A stretch of 64,000 nucleotides of DNA from CAVYUC01 sp963783085 (GTDB lineage Bacteria > Bacteroidota > Bacteroidia > Bacteroidales > Prolixibacteraceae), in NCBI GenBank assembly GCA_963783085.1, contig CAWAMJ010000012.1, forward strand, positions 62,001 to 126,000. Direction: 5' to 3'. The position numbers were made by a program, and so were the translations under genes. This document shows positions 55,383 through 64,000 of the stretch, piece after piece. Numbering within the stretch: the first letter of the stretch is position 1; every line of letters starts with the position of its first letter. Under the pieces are notes generated by a model. That model was not told the DNA's origin and ran no database searches. It worked only from the letters and a program-made list of their open reading frames with translations.

Positions 55383-57401
55383 TCAGTTTATCCATTTGTT
55401 GTTTTTTGGACCCATTTTGTCCAAAGGAATGGGTTGTAACCCGTAATTTTCCATAAGTTCAGGTTTTAAAAAATCCTTTACTGTTTTTCCATCTGCAACA
55501 ACAGATGTATTATTTTCTTCTTTATTTATCCCTTTGTCTCTCAGAAATCGATCTTCGCAACCGATTAACAGGTTATTTTTTATGGTGTTCACATCCACGT
55601 CTTCCTGAATATTTTTCAGTCCGGGGTATTTATCCTGATACAACTCCGAATTAATATCCACGTCTTCATACAGTTTTTTCCGGATTCCCGGCGATTCCAA
55701 ATTTTCCAGCCAGCGTTTTTCACCCCAGGGAGAAAAGCTCACTGCTGCGCGGCAATCGTAAAACAGGTTATTTTCCACCACGTTATCCTTTCCGCCGTGA
55801 ATTTGCACACCTCCAAAATCACGGGCGCCGCATCGTTCAAAAATGTTCCCGAAAACCTGCACCCCCGAAATCATATCGTCGAGCCGAACACCGGCAGCGC
55901 CGTGGCGTGTGCCCCCCTGAACATCGGACCAGTGGTTATAGCGGACTACAATTCCCCGGTACGACGGATTGTAGAACATATCCAGCCCGCCCTGATCATC
56001 CGATTCATTTACCACATGGCTGATTTCGTTGTACTCCACGGTCATATCGTTGCCTTCGATGCGCATAGCGGAAGACGACGAATTCATAAACCGGTTGTTA
56101 CGAATAACGATACCACACCCCTCTGCATGAACAGCCGGTTCATAGGTGCGTTTAAACAATGAAAAGTCCGCAACCACCGTATTTTCCACAAAGTGATTGG
56201 CCGGGATAAGGTTTTTTCGGTCGCCCCCTGCTACATCAATGCCGCTGCAACCAAACGTGCTGAGGAAACATCCGGAGATTCCATGTCCCTTTCCGCCGCT
56301 TATGCGTATGGCGTCTTTACCAAAACGTTCAATCCGGCAGTCTGCAATCCGGCAATTTTTACCATTGTCAACCGAAATGGCGCTCCCCCGCCCTTCCCGG
56401 AAAGTTAATCCCTGAAATTTTAAGTTTGAACAGTCATGAGTTTCAATCATAAACGGCGCACTAAAAACGGATAATGTAACGTGGGCATTTTCAGGAACCA
56501 CATCTTCAGGCGGATACCAGTAAAGCAGGCCCAAATCGCGGTCAAGATAATACTCTCCGGGCTGATCGATTTCACAAAACAGGTTCAGTCCGAAATAACG
56601 GAGGCTGTCCCTGTAACCATATTTGTGAAAAGGTCCGCTGATGTAAAATACCTGTGACTGTGCATCCACTTTTGCCACTATTTGAAACTCGTCGGCCCAA
56701 TCCCAGTACCAGTACCCTCCCAGCCGGACATCTTTTTCGCCAGCCCATCGGTTTTGCCTTTTACCGAGGTATTCAAAAACACCTTCCTTCGTTCCGTGCT
56801 TTCCGATATAAGTTGGCGGTAATTCAGTTTTTCCGATGGCAAGCCCAGCTTTGGTGAAACCTTCATTTGGCCAGCGGGCGAGGGTTTGTACCTGACCGTT
56901 GCAAAACAATTCCGGTCGTTTTCCAATTTCGGTGGCATCGCCAAAGTCGGTTAAGCCTGCTGAATTCAAATTCGTAAAATATATCTTTCCTGTTATTTCG
57001 GGTGACAGAAGTTTCAGCTTTTCAGCATTTTCCAGCACCTGCCAGTTGTTTAACCTTCGGCTGCCTGTAAATACCGGTTCTTCGCTGCCGACAGCTTTGT
57101 AAACCACCGGCGAATTTTTATTCCCGGAATCCTCCGAAGAAAATACAACCGGCTTTTCAAGGTAATAATTCCCTCCTTTAAAATTAACCACGATTGCTTT
57201 TTCCGGTGAATTTTTCAATTGTAACCTGACGGCGCCTTTTGCTTTTTCAAAGGTTTTAAAAGGGCTGCTTTCCGCACCAGGATTTGCATCGTTTCCGGTG
57301 GGTGACACATAAAACTCCAGCGTGTTTTGGTGGGAACAGGATATTAAGAAAAACAGGATTGCCAGGTACCCCGGCTTGAACAGATGTTGTTTTATTTTCA
57401 T
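55383..57401 (-). CDS. Right-handed parallel beta-helix lipoprotein (possible glycoside hydrolase)
   Basis: The 672-residue lipoprotein (Cys in FFLISCSHQ) starts with EFYVSPTGNDANPGAESSPF, a hallmark of secreted beta-helix carbohydrate-active proteins. It continues with YYLEKPVVFSSEDSG, and after residue ~300 has repeated short turns (NCRIADCRIERFGKDAIRIS, NRFMNSSSSAMRIEGND) of a parallel beta-helix. It resembles GH141-type fucosidase/xylanase proteins, but I cannot confirm that family or the active-site residues. It is in a same-strand group with a TIM-barrel lipoprotein, a beta-propeller protein and a Gfo/Idh enzyme, which points to glycan use. Confidence 0.82.
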   Translation of the reverse strand: MKIKQHLFKPGYLAILFFLISCSHQNTLEFYVSPTGNDANPGAESSPFKTFEKAKGAVRLQLKNSPEKAIVVNFKGGNYYLEKPVVFSSEDSGNKNSPVVYKAVGSEEPVFTGSRRLNNWQVLENAEKLKLLSPEITGKIYFTNLNSAGLTDFGDATEIGKRPELFCNGQVQTLARWPNEGFTKAGLAIGKTELPPTYIGKHGTKEGVFEYLGKRQNRWAGEKDVRLGGYWYWDWADEFQIVAKVDAQSQVFYISGPFHKYGYRDSLRYFGLNLFCEIDQPGEYYLDRDLGLLYWYPPEDVVPENAHVTLSVFSAPFMIETHDCSNLKFQGLTFREGRGSAISVDNGKNCRIADCRIERFGKDAIRISGGKGHGISGCFLSTFGCSGIDVAGGDRKNLIPANHFVENTVVADFSLFKRTYEPAVHAEGCGIVIRNNRFMNSSSSAMRIEGNDMTVEYNEISHVVNESDDQGGLDMFYNPSYRGIVVRYNHWSDVQGGTRHGAAGVRLDDMISGVQVFGNIFERCGARDFGGVQIHGGKDNVVENNLFYDCRAAVSFSPWGEKRWLENLESPGIRKKLYEDVDINSELYQDKYPGLKNIQEDVDVNTIKNNLLIGCEDRFLRDKGINKEENNTSVVADGKTVKDFLKPELMENYGLQPIPLDKMGPKNNKWIN

Positions 57402-57442
57402 AATCGATAATGTTATTTTACATAAAGCTGATTTACATTGCT

Positions 57443-58558
57443 CTAATTGCTGCCGGCTACAAAATCCAGTGGCAGGTTTTTGTACGTTCTGGCAAGCGTT
57501 GCAATGTTGCGGGCATCGCCGCTGAAACTGTCGATGGGCTGCGCGAGGTAATGCGAAATGGGCGGCAACAGCGAATTGCTGTCGGGTTTTACAAAACCGT
57601 ACAATCCTACTCCCGCTTTTTGTGCGTCAACAACTACTTTCTTTGCATCTTTCCGGTTCCAATTTGCCAGACAAGTAATCAACCGCGTATTTTCACCCAC
57701 CATACTCCGGATGGAATCAATCTTGCTGATATCGCCTTCCTCATTCATCAGCCAGTCGATTTCCTGAAACATTTTCGAATTTACAATGTGCGGGTGCGTA
57801 ATATCGAAACAGGTGAGCCAGATGATGCAATCGGGATTGGTTTCTTTGGCTGCCTTGTGAATAACGTCCCAGCAAGCGGCTATGGCGCGTCGGCTATAGA
57901 TTGTATAATCGTGTTCCGAAAGATTTTCTTCTCCGGGGAATGCTTTGCCCGTTAATTCTTTGTACCGCTGTTTTTCACTATCCAGCCACTTTCCGCCGGT
58001 ACTGCTGCGGTTGGGCTGGTAAAACCAGTCAATCATAAACCCGTCGACACCGGTTTTGGAAACGGCATCGCGAATAACGGCGTCGAGATAATCCAGGTAC
58101 TTTTGGGTATAGGGAATGTGCCGGTCTGCAGGCACTCCATAACTATATTCCGGGTTTTCCTGCCCCCAGCGCGTGTTCGAGCCGATGCATAAATATCCCA
58201 TTACTTTAATTCCGGATTCGTGCCCGAGCTTCACCATTTCGGGCAAAAAATCATGTGCCAGCCCCGGCTGTGGAGGAACCACTCCGTTTTTATACCAGGC
58301 ATACCCGTTACACGAAACAATGAACGTTTGAATGGTATTTGCACCCATACTTTTGTACCACGCTATATGTTCTTCCGGGTCGGCATCGGCCCATAAACCC
58401 GGCGCAGCAAAAGCATTCGGGCCACCTTCGCCCCAGTTAAAATCGAGATCATAAGCCTTTATCTCTTCCTGACCTTTTGAAGCGCCATTGTCGTTTGTAC
58501 ACGACAAAAGGCCGATAACTGAGATTGTAAATACAATTGAAATGCAACATTTATACAT
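57443..58558 (-). CDS. TIM-barrel lipoprotein, glycosidase-like
   Basis: The 371-residue lipoprotein (ISVIGLLSCTND) has the pattern of a (beta/alpha)8 glycosidase: NTIQTFIVSCNGYAWY, GIKVMGYLCIGSNTRW, VDGFMIDWFYQP with a DxD/W motif like GH29-related barrels, CIIWLTCFD, and IDWLMNEEGD. The candidate nucleophile Asp is in FMIDW. I cannot place it in a named family. The gap to the next gene (beta-helix) is 41 bp, so they are likely co-expressed. Confidence 0.7.
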   Translation of the reverse strand: MYKCCISIVFTISVIGLLSCTNDNGASKGQEEIKAYDLDFNWGEGGPNAFAAPGLWADADPEEHIAWYKSMGANTIQTFIVSCNGYAWYKNGVVPPQPGLAHDFLPEMVKLGHESGIKVMGYLCIGSNTRWGQENPEYSYGVPADRHIPYTQKYLDYLDAVIRDAVSKTGVDGFMIDWFYQPNRSSTGGKWLDSEKQRYKELTGKAFPGEENLSEHDYTIYSRRAIAACWDVIHKAAKETNPDCIIWLTCFDITHPHIVNSKMFQEIDWLMNEEGDISKIDSIRSMVGENTRLITCLANWNRKDAKKVVVDAQKAGVGLYGFVKPDSNSLLPPISHYLAQPIDSFSGDARNIATLARTYKNLPLDFVAGSN

Positions 58559-58572
58559 GGTCCGGTTTTTTT

Positions 58573-59658
58573 TTATTGTTTTAAGAATTTTAATAACATC
58601 AGCCGCGGAAAATATATTTTCTCATCTTTTACAAGTTCATCAAACTTAAAGTTATTCACGTTGTAAGTTACCGGAATACCATCAGATTTCAACTCCGGAT
58701 GCGCATTGGCGGTGTAATTGAATTCGTTTTCATTAAGTTGCGGGGTATAAAAAACCACCGGCTCTGTCCAGGGGCCTTCTAATTTCTCTGCCAGCCTGTA
58801 CGCCAGCGACGAATGGCCAAAACCGAGCGTTTGAATTTGAACGTATTTATTCAACACCCGGTCAAAATGAACGGAAAATTCGGTTTGTGATTTAAACAGT
58901 ACAGCAGATTTTGGTTCCTCTGTTAAATTTCCGGCCCATTTGTCGCCAATCCACCATTCCATTCCTGATAAATCTCCGTTTGAAATCTGGTCTTTTCTAA
59001 ACCGAAACAGGTAAGTTTCGTGTGTACCCGGTTCTTTAACTCCAAAAGCGTACACAAAATCATTATCTTTCAGAACCGCAGAAGAACCAACAATTACCAC
59101 GAATGTTTCCGGGCCTTTTACATATTTTACATTCCAGTTTTTGGGGTTGTCATTCGGATTAGCAATAATTGCCAGTGTCCAGCCAATCGATTCAAAACCC
59201 AGACCTTCCGAAGTCGATTTTTCTTCAAAAAGAAAAATAAGAAGTTTCCCGTTAACAACCGTTCCATGCCCGGTCCAGAACCATGTTTTTCCGGGAAGTT
59301 CAAAAAAAGCTTTGGGATTTTCGTTTGTTCCTTTCCAAAAATAGTTTAATTCGTCATTTTCAAGGTTATTCCCATTTTGAATCGCAATGGTATTATTGAT
59401 CATCTTCGAGCCTTCACGTTGACCTGTCCCTTTAGTATCAATAAATGTATCACTAAAAAGCCAAAGTATTTTTCCGTTTTCCAAATCGATGGTTGCTGCA
59501 CCGTCGGCCCCGCGCCAGAATTTATCGGCTGTAAAAACATGGTTATCCAATGCTGACACTTTGAACCTGCTGTCTGTTAATTCGTTATTTTGTCCGGAAA
59601 GAAATCCGGAAAAAAAAATAAGAATGATGCTAACCGCGAAAATCGTGGGCAGTTTCAT
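58573..59658 (-). CDS. DUF5005/DUF4185-like five-bladed beta-propeller protein
   Basis: The exported protein has a signal peptide (PTIFAVSIILIFFSGFLSGQ) and repeated blades: FWRGADGAATIDLENGKILW, LFSDTFID, WFWTGHGTVVNGKLLIFLFE, SAVLKDNDFVYAFG, and FSVHFDRVLNKYVQIQT. This looks like the DUF5005/DUF4185 families, which share the fold of GH43-type hydrolases. I start at 59658, where the signal peptide begins; the upstream Met at 59697 would overlap the previous gene. Catalytic residues were not assigned. Confidence 0.75.
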   Translation of the reverse strand: MKLPTIFAVSIILIFFSGFLSGQNNELTDSRFKVSALDNHVFTADKFWRGADGAATIDLENGKILWLFSDTFIDTKGTGQREGSKMINNTIAIQNGNNLENDELNYFWKGTNENPKAFFELPGKTWFWTGHGTVVNGKLLIFLFEEKSTSEGLGFESIGWTLAIIANPNDNPKNWNVKYVKGPETFVVIVGSSAVLKDNDFVYAFGVKEPGTHETYLFRFRKDQISNGDLSGMEWWIGDKWAGNLTEEPKSAVLFKSQTEFSVHFDRVLNKYVQIQTLGFGHSSLAYRLAEKLEGPWTEPVVFYTPQLNENEFNYTANAHPELKSDGIPVTYNVNNFKFDELVKDEKIYFPRLMLLKFLKQ

Positions 59659-59680
59659 AAAAATCGAATTGAAATAATTT

Positions 59681-60868
59681 TCAAACTTCCTTTTCAATAA
59701 TATTCGCTGAATTCTTTTCTTTCAGAATCACCTTTTTACGTCCGTCGGGCAGGATTTCTTCTTTTACCAGCCAGTGGTTTTCATCGTATTCCACAAACGC
59801 CGAAAGTGGTTCCACTTCGCTGAGACCACGCCATTCATTCAGCTCCACCGGTTCCCACTTTTTGGTTTTGGCAGATTTGTAACAGGCATCTATAATCGCA
59901 TTTACCACATAACCATCGTAAAAATCTTCAGTCGGTTTTTTGCCAGCCTCAATAGCGCTGAACATGTCCGTGAACATGTGGTTGTATCCCAGTTCGTGCA
60001 CCTCATCGCCCACGGGGAAAAGCCAGCCCGAATCGGATTCGGCTTTTTCAGCCACATAGCCTTTTTTACCCGGCGCCGAAAACATTTCAAGCCCGGTGCG
60101 CAGGAAATTATCGATCCGGATGGAACCATCTACGCCGGCCACTTCGTCTTTCAGTTCCATGCCGCCACGGAAACACCAGCTCACTTCAAACTGCCCGATG
60201 GCGCCGTTCTGGTAGCGCACCAGCCCAATGGCATGGTCTTCGGCTGCAATGGGCTTCACTTGAGTATCGGCCCAGCAAACCACTTCCACCGGCCGAATGT
60301 TTTTGCCGATAAAACTGCGCCCGATTTCAATGCAGTGGCAGCCCAAATCGACAATGGCGCCCCCACCCGACTTTTCCGGATTCCAGAACCAGTCGCTGTG
60401 CGGCCCGGGATGTGCCTCGCGTGAACGTACCCACAACACTTTTCCAATGGCGCCGTTTTCAACCGAAGCATGGGCTTTCAGATGTTTTGGCGTGTACACC
60501 AAATCTTCAAGGTAGCCATGAAATACACCGGCTTGTTCCACTTTTTGCAGAATCTCCCAAGCTTCCTGAGCATTTCGTCCCAGCGGCTTTGTACAAAGCA
60601 CCGGTTTCCCTGCGTCAACGGCAGCAAAAATGGCTTCCTTGTGCAAATCGTTGGGAAGGCCAACCACAACTACATCTATTTCCGGGTCGGAAACTGCTTC
60701 CTTAAGATTAGTTGTCCACTTTGGAATGTGGTTGTCGACGGCAAATTTGGCCCCCCGTTTTTCTGAACGGGAATAAACCAGCGCAACTTCATCACGGCTG
60801 CGCAATCCGTGTAACGACATGGTGTAAAAAGTACCGATGAGACCGGTACCAAGCATTGCTATTTTCAT
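59681..60868 (-). CDS. Gfo/Idh/MocA family oxidoreductase (cytoplasmic)
   Basis: The 395-residue enzyme has an N-terminal Rossmann motif MLGTGLIGTFYTMSLHG, the VLCTKPLGRNAQEA block (TKP in place of the usual EKP), and a C-terminal alpha/beta domain containing GGGAIVDLGCHCIEIGR with the catalytic-type Asp/His. It has no signal peptide, unlike the other Gfo/Idh enzyme at 52.2 kb. It is the first gene of the minus-strand carbohydrate group and probably acts on a sugar or sugar acid; the substrate is unknown. Confidence 0.9.
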   Translation of the reverse strand: MKIAMLGTGLIGTFYTMSLHGLRSRDEVALVYSRSEKRGAKFAVDNHIPKWTTNLKEAVSDPEIDVVVVGLPNDLHKEAIFAAVDAGKPVLCTKPLGRNAQEAWEILQKVEQAGVFHGYLEDLVYTPKHLKAHASVENGAIGKVLWVRSREAHPGPHSDWFWNPEKSGGGAIVDLGCHCIEIGRSFIGKNIRPVEVVCWADTQVKPIAAEDHAIGLVRYQNGAIGQFEVSWCFRGGMELKDEVAGVDGSIRIDNFLRTGLEMFSAPGKKGYVAEKAESDSGWLFPVGDEVHELGYNHMFTDMFSAIEAGKKPTEDFYDGYVVNAIIDACYKSAKTKKWEPVELNEWRGLSEVEPLSAFVEYDENHWLVKEEILPDGRKKVILKEKNSANIIEKEV

Positions 60869-60957
60869 AATCTCAGTTTTTTGATTTCGTTTTGGTTAAA
60901 GGTACTAATTGAAATGTTTTTTGGAAAAAAATTGCGTTTTTAAAAAATACAAAACTT

Positions 60958-61103
60958 GAGTCTGCTCCGAAAAGTCTGAGTTCATTGATTTTCAACTTCT
61001 TAACCCCTGACCCCTAAAGGGGAACTTGCTGAAAATCAATGGACTCTTCAAAGTCCCCTATATTTGTGGGATTTAGGGGTTTTTGACTTTTCGGAGTGGA
61101 CTC
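60958..61103. repeat. Mosaic inverted repeat, intergenic
   Basis: Outer arms at 60958-60976 and 61085-61103 (GACTTTTCGGAGTGGACTC) match with two mismatches. Inner arms pair TTCATTGATTTTCA with TGAAAATCAATGGA, and there is a CCCCTAAAGGGG palindrome. The 146-bp unit has no ORF and looks like a non-coding mobile or REP-type element. Confidence 0.7.
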
Positions 61104-61161
61104 AAACTTAATTCAATGCCGTTTAATTAAGCTGAATATTCAATAATTGGATTAAACAAAC

Positions 61162-61212
61162 ACCCTTCGACTACGCTCAGGGTGACTGTCAGACTGAGCG
61201 TAGTCGAAGGGT
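61162..61212. repeat. Perfect 19-bp palindrome (CCCTTCGACTACGCTCAG type)
   Basis: ACCCTTCGACTACGCTCAG (61162-61180) and its exact complement (61194-61212) flank a 13-nt loop. This is a very common dispersed palindrome type in Bacteroidota genomes as I recall. The rest of 60869-61408 is AT-rich with no gene seen. Confidence 0.8.
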
Positions 61213-61408
61213 CCTGTCGCTAACTTAACGACATTGAAACTTAATTTCTAATCTAATTTTCGGGCTTTGGAAAGTCCGAATCCCGAAAATCGGAGAATCT
61301 TTCGCCGATATTGTTTTTTTCTAACAGCCCGATTGGATTTCCGGGAACACTCAACTGTTTTCCTTTGTTACGAATATTGAAACGACACGAAACTCAAAAC
61401 ATAAAATT

Positions 61409-62137
61409 ATGGCACGAATATTTATTACCGGCTCGGCAGATGGATTGGGACATTTAGCAGCAAAAGAGTTGGTTGAACAGGGACATCAGGTTGTTTTGCA
61501 TGCACGAAACGAAAAGCGTGGAGAGGATGCGCTAAATAAAGTACCCGGCGCAGAAAATGTTCTTACAGCGGATCTTTCAAACATGGAAGAAACAAAACAA
61601 TTGGCCGAACATGTTAATGCACTGGGCCGTTTCGATGCAGTTATACATAATGCCGGAGTTTACCGGGAATCAAACGAACTGATTTTTAAAGTAAACACAT
61701 TGGCTCCCTATATTCTGACATGTCTGATTCACAAGCCGGAACGTCTGGTTTACCTCAGCTCCGGCTCACACACGTCGGGAAATCCAAATCTTAAGAGCAT
61801 GGAAACCGGCAGTGTTACTTACGGCGACTCAAAACTGCACGATGTAATTTTAAGTTTTGCGGTGGCGCGCAAATGGCCGGATGTATATTCCAACGCTGTT
61901 GACCCGGGCTGGGTGCCCACAAAAATGGGTGGTTCCGGCGCACCGGGCGACCTTCAAAAAGGATACGAGACCCAGGTCTGGCTGGCTGCGGGCAATGACG
62001 ACGGAGCCAAAGTCAGCGGCCGCTATTTTCACCACAAAAAACAAAAGCACCATGTGCCTGAAGCGGCTGATGCCGGAGTTCAGGAAAAATTTCTCGAACT
62101 GTGCGAGCAAATTACAGGAATTGGCTTTCCTTATTAA
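61409..62137 (+). CDS. Short-chain dehydrogenase/reductase
   Basis: The 242-residue protein is a classical SDR: N-terminal ITGSADGLGHLAAKELVEQG (a TGxxxGxG variant), NAG in VIHNAGVY, Ser in LVYLSSGSHTSG, and YxxxK represented by TYGDSKLHDVIL. The C-terminal DPGWVPTKMG matches the PG motif. All catalytic residues seem present. The substrate is unknown. It is flanked upstream by intergenic repeats. Confidence 0.9.
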   Translation: MARIFITGSADGLGHLAAKELVEQGHQVVLHARNEKRGEDALNKVPGAENVLTADLSNMEETKQLAEHVNALGRFDAVIHNAGVYRESNELIFKVNTLAPYILTCLIHKPERLVYLSSGSHTSGNPNLKSMETGSVTYGDSKLHDVILSFAVARKWPDVYSNAVDPGWVPTKMGGSGAPGDLQKGYETQVWLAAGNDDGAKVSGRYFHHKKQKHHVPEAADAGVQEKFLELCEQITGIGFPY

Positions 62138-62289
62138 TTCTACTTTGACACTTTAGAAAAAACAACCTGATTTTATTCTAAAATCCCTAAAAGGATCAGG
62201 ATGATTTTTCTCTTTTCTTCCTTTAGTACCGAGGTAAAAAAGGAGAAAAATCTAATTTTAAACCAATCTGTAAAAGTAGAATTAATCTT

Positions 62290-62336
62290 AACCTCCGGCT
62301 TTCCCACAAGGTATTTCTTTGGAAAAGCCGGAGGTT
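62290..62336. terminator. Hairpin downstream of the SDR gene
   Basis: AACCTCCGGCTTT (62290-62302) and its exact complement (62324-62336) form a 13-bp stem. The T tract after it is weak, so termination is uncertain. A second 10-bp inverted repeat (GATTTTTCTC to GAGAAAAATC, 62203-62252) precedes it. No gene is seen in 62138-62419. Confidence 0.45.
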
Positions 62337-62419
62337 GTATATGCCAGGCCAGGTCCGTTTATCCGGGCATTTAGGGAGCGAATTGACAGCTGTCTTTTCA
62401 ACTCCGGGAAAAAAGATTT

Positions 62420-63688
62420 TTAATTTTTCACAATGGTCACCCGTATCATCTGGTTGACAGGTGGATAAGTGAATTCGTCGTTGACTTCCCTGATAACGCC
62501 GCCTTCATCGATTCCGCCGTTCAATTGTGCCGGCTGGTGAATTCCAGCGCCGGGGTATTCGTTGACTTCCGTTCCGCAATCCCAAAGTTTAATCTGTGCC
62601 GTTACGTCGCCATTTTTCGCCACGTTTCCTGAGAACAGGCGGATTCCACGATCATCCGGGGCAAAAAACAAGTCGTTCGACTGGCCGAGCATGCTCGCAA
62701 AACTTAAATAATCTCCCGGTTTGGCTTCAAACGAAAACGTATACTCTTCGCCCGGGAAAAGCGCTCCGGGACTGCCCGAACCGATCGGTATGTTGTAAAC
62801 GCCACTGGTTTCGTCATCTGTCATCAGCGAAGAGGCCAGTATTGATGGATCTCCGTTTTCCGCCAAATTTTCCAAACCCAAACCATAATCCGGTTTTCCA
62901 TTGGCAAACAGCGGTTTGTTTTTGTGGTGAAGAATCCAGACACCCGGTCCGATGGGTGAAACATAACCGGTGTTCATAGCGAGGTAATCTCCAAGCGGCC
63001 CAACGTTACCACCTTCGGCAATTTCTTCGATTCCCATTTCGTAATCCGGTTCTCCTTCTTTAAAAAACAGATACGGATCGGTATGTACAGCCCAGGCGAC
63101 CGGCGAAATGGGTGTGGTACTGCCACTTAAATTTTCAATTTTCACAGTAAACATACTGGTTCCATCAAATTCCAGCGTTACTTTCAGATTGGTTTCAACA
63201 GTTCCGTAATCAAATCCGTCGCCAACGCCTGACATCAACTGAACATTTTCGCTCTCATCGGCGCCATCGTGCACGTTTCCGGCGCCGGGTGTCTGATTTT
63301 CTTCGGTTCCGGCATCCCACAACATCACCTGCGAAGTGATATCTCCTTCAAGAGGATCGTCACCATTGTAGAGGTTAATCCCTTCATCGCCGGGCGCATA
63401 AAATCCATCGTTCGACCAGCCGTACATGGTAAAAAACGACAGTTTGTGTCCTTTGCCCGCGTGGAAAGAAAAGGTGTACGAATGTCCCGGAAGCGCCGGT
63501 CCTGCGTCGGTTTCGCCATCGGGCATAACCGTGGTTCCCGACTGGAAAAACGGGTACTCTTCAGAAACATTCCCGATGGTAACGGTAAACATTCCTTTGG
63601 AAGGAATAAACGGTAGTTCGTCTTTTTTACACTGCGTAAAAAGAACTGTAAAAAATAAAATACTTGTCATCCATTTGAACGTTTTCAT
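62420..63688 (-). CDS. Lipoprotein with two Spondin_N-like domains
   Basis: The 422-residue lipoprotein (lipobox ending FTQC) holds two tandem beta-sandwich domains of Spondin_N type. The first (about residues 33-205) includes YTFSFHAGKGHKLSFFTMYG and TSQVMLWDAGTEENQTPGAG. The second (about 215-420) includes EEYTFSFEAKPGDYLSFASM and TAQIKLWDCGTEVNEYPGAG. The conserved LWDxGTExNxxPGAG block marks the Ca-binding C-terminus of each copy. The function is unknown; surface display is expected. Confidence 0.88.
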   Translation of the reverse strand: MKTFKWMTSILFFTVLFTQCKKDELPFIPSKGMFTVTIGNVSEEYPFFQSGTTVMPDGETDAGPALPGHSYTFSFHAGKGHKLSFFTMYGWSNDGFYAPGDEGINLYNGDDPLEGDITSQVMLWDAGTEENQTPGAGNVHDGADESENVQLMSGVGDGFDYGTVETNLKVTLEFDGTSMFTVKIENLSGSTTPISPVAWAVHTDPYLFFKEGEPDYEMGIEEIAEGGNVGPLGDYLAMNTGYVSPIGPGVWILHHKNKPLFANGKPDYGLGLENLAENGDPSILASSLMTDDETSGVYNIPIGSGSPGALFPGEEYTFSFEAKPGDYLSFASMLGQSNDLFFAPDDRGIRLFSGNVAKNGDVTAQIKLWDCGTEVNEYPGAGIHQPAQLNGGIDEGGVIREVNDEFTYPPVNQMIRVTIVKN

Positions 63689-63874
63689 AGCTGCATTTTT
63701 TTAATGATTAAACTGGTTCAAATTTCCGGGGAAAGTATCACGGCAACGTCACAAAAAATGGAACTTTTTATCATATTTTTATTTCGAAAAACAAACAATG
63801 GATGTTATTATGTGTTGTTTTTTTCTTGCTTCCTGAATCAGAACTCCAATTTTAAAAGCCTCAAATTCTTCTTC

Positions 63875-64000
63875 CTATTTTTCGCGGAAAGTAGCACCTG
63901 TTTTTCCATATTTTTTATCTAAATCTTTATATTGGAGGGTAATTGTGGTAGGTTTTTTTTCATTCTTTTCCCATTTGTGAACCAATAAAAGGTATTTTCG
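63875..64000 (-). CDS. C-terminal end of a gene entering from the right edge
   Basis: A minus-strand frame is open from base 64000 to a TAG at 63875-63877, 41 codons ending LQYKDLDKKYGKTGATFREK. The charged, regular sequence looks like coding sequence rather than a shadow, but it is too short to name. 63704-63874 holds no other gene that I can support. Confidence 0.5.
   Translation of the reverse strand, partial: RKYLLLVHKWEKNEKKPTTITLQYKDLDKKYGKTGATFREK

Overview
The window looks like a chromosomal segment of a Bacteroidota (Bacteroidetes) bacterium, probably from the Marinilabiliales/Prolixibacteraceae neighbourhood; the family-level placement is inference. Supporting features are the phylum-typical protein families (DUF5686, DUF6786, DUF4295, the DUF5103/type IX secretion plug family, Spondin_N lipoproteins), promoters of the form TTG/TTTG-N19-21-TAnnTTTG, an Nqr respiratory complex, lipoprotein-rich sugar loci and a type II-C CRISPR-Cas layout. 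No rRNA or tRNA gene was recognised.

Layout. 1-2.7 kb: three tightly overlapping genes of unknown function, the first entering from outside the window. 2.8-8.5 kb (minus): a fucose-linked group with fucI, a DUF6786 lipoprotein, a GntR regulator with a sugar-sensor-like domain, and a TolB-like propeller protein. 8.6-19.1 kb: a type II-C CRISPR-Cas locus with a 42-repeat array, cas2, cas1, a broken REP-associated transposase with REP-like palindromes, a cas9 whose middle half is riddled with frameshifts, and an intact-looking tracrRNA gene. 19.2-28.5 kb: DUF5686 outer-membrane protein, DUF1697, amidohydrolase, a dicarboxylate/amino-acid symporter, a LytS/LytR-type two-component pair and a serine-hydrolase-fold protein that lacks catalytic motifs. 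28.5-41 kb: housekeeping genes (ftsY, DUF4295, rpmG, rpmB, AMP nucleosidase, holA, rhomboid, class IV aminotransferase-like, yqgE, ftsB-like, pruA), a PAS histidine kinase and a T9SS plug-like protein. 41-47 kb: the complete nqrABCDEF operon behind a clear Bacteroidota promoter. 47-54.5 kb: SLC13 permease, nuclease, CorA, SDR, a DUF1080 plus Gfo/Idh/MocA sugar pair and a VirJ-like hydrolase. 54.6-60.9 kb (minus): a carbohydrate-related group (Gfo/Idh/MocA oxidoreductase, beta-propeller, TIM-barrel lipoprotein, parallel beta-helix lipoprotein) ending in a broken nucleoside hydrolase. 60.9-64 kb: repeat-rich intergenic DNA, an SDR, a Spondin_N lipoprotein and the tail of one more gene.

The CRISPR region is the most informative part. 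tracrRNA and array are both on the plus strand, opposite to cas9-cas1-cas2. The tracrRNA anti-repeat matches the first 23 nt of the repeats and has its own promoter and terminator. The array ends at an intrinsic terminator lying inside the 3' tail of cas2. Each repeat carries a near-match to a Bacteroidota promoter, so crRNAs may start within each repeat. Against this functional RNA scaffold, the central half of cas9 (recognition lobe, RuvC-II, HNH) is broken by many small indels, the cas2 3' end has been extended through a REP palindrome, and a frameshifted RAYT transposase sits between cas9 and cas1. Either the effector is decaying while its RNAs remain, or part of this locus is poorly resolved in the assembly.

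Several other genes are broken or lack key residues: nucleoside hydrolase, a DUF3795 gene, an SGNH-hydrolase tail, the serine-hydrolase-fold protein and the class IV aminotransferase-like protein.
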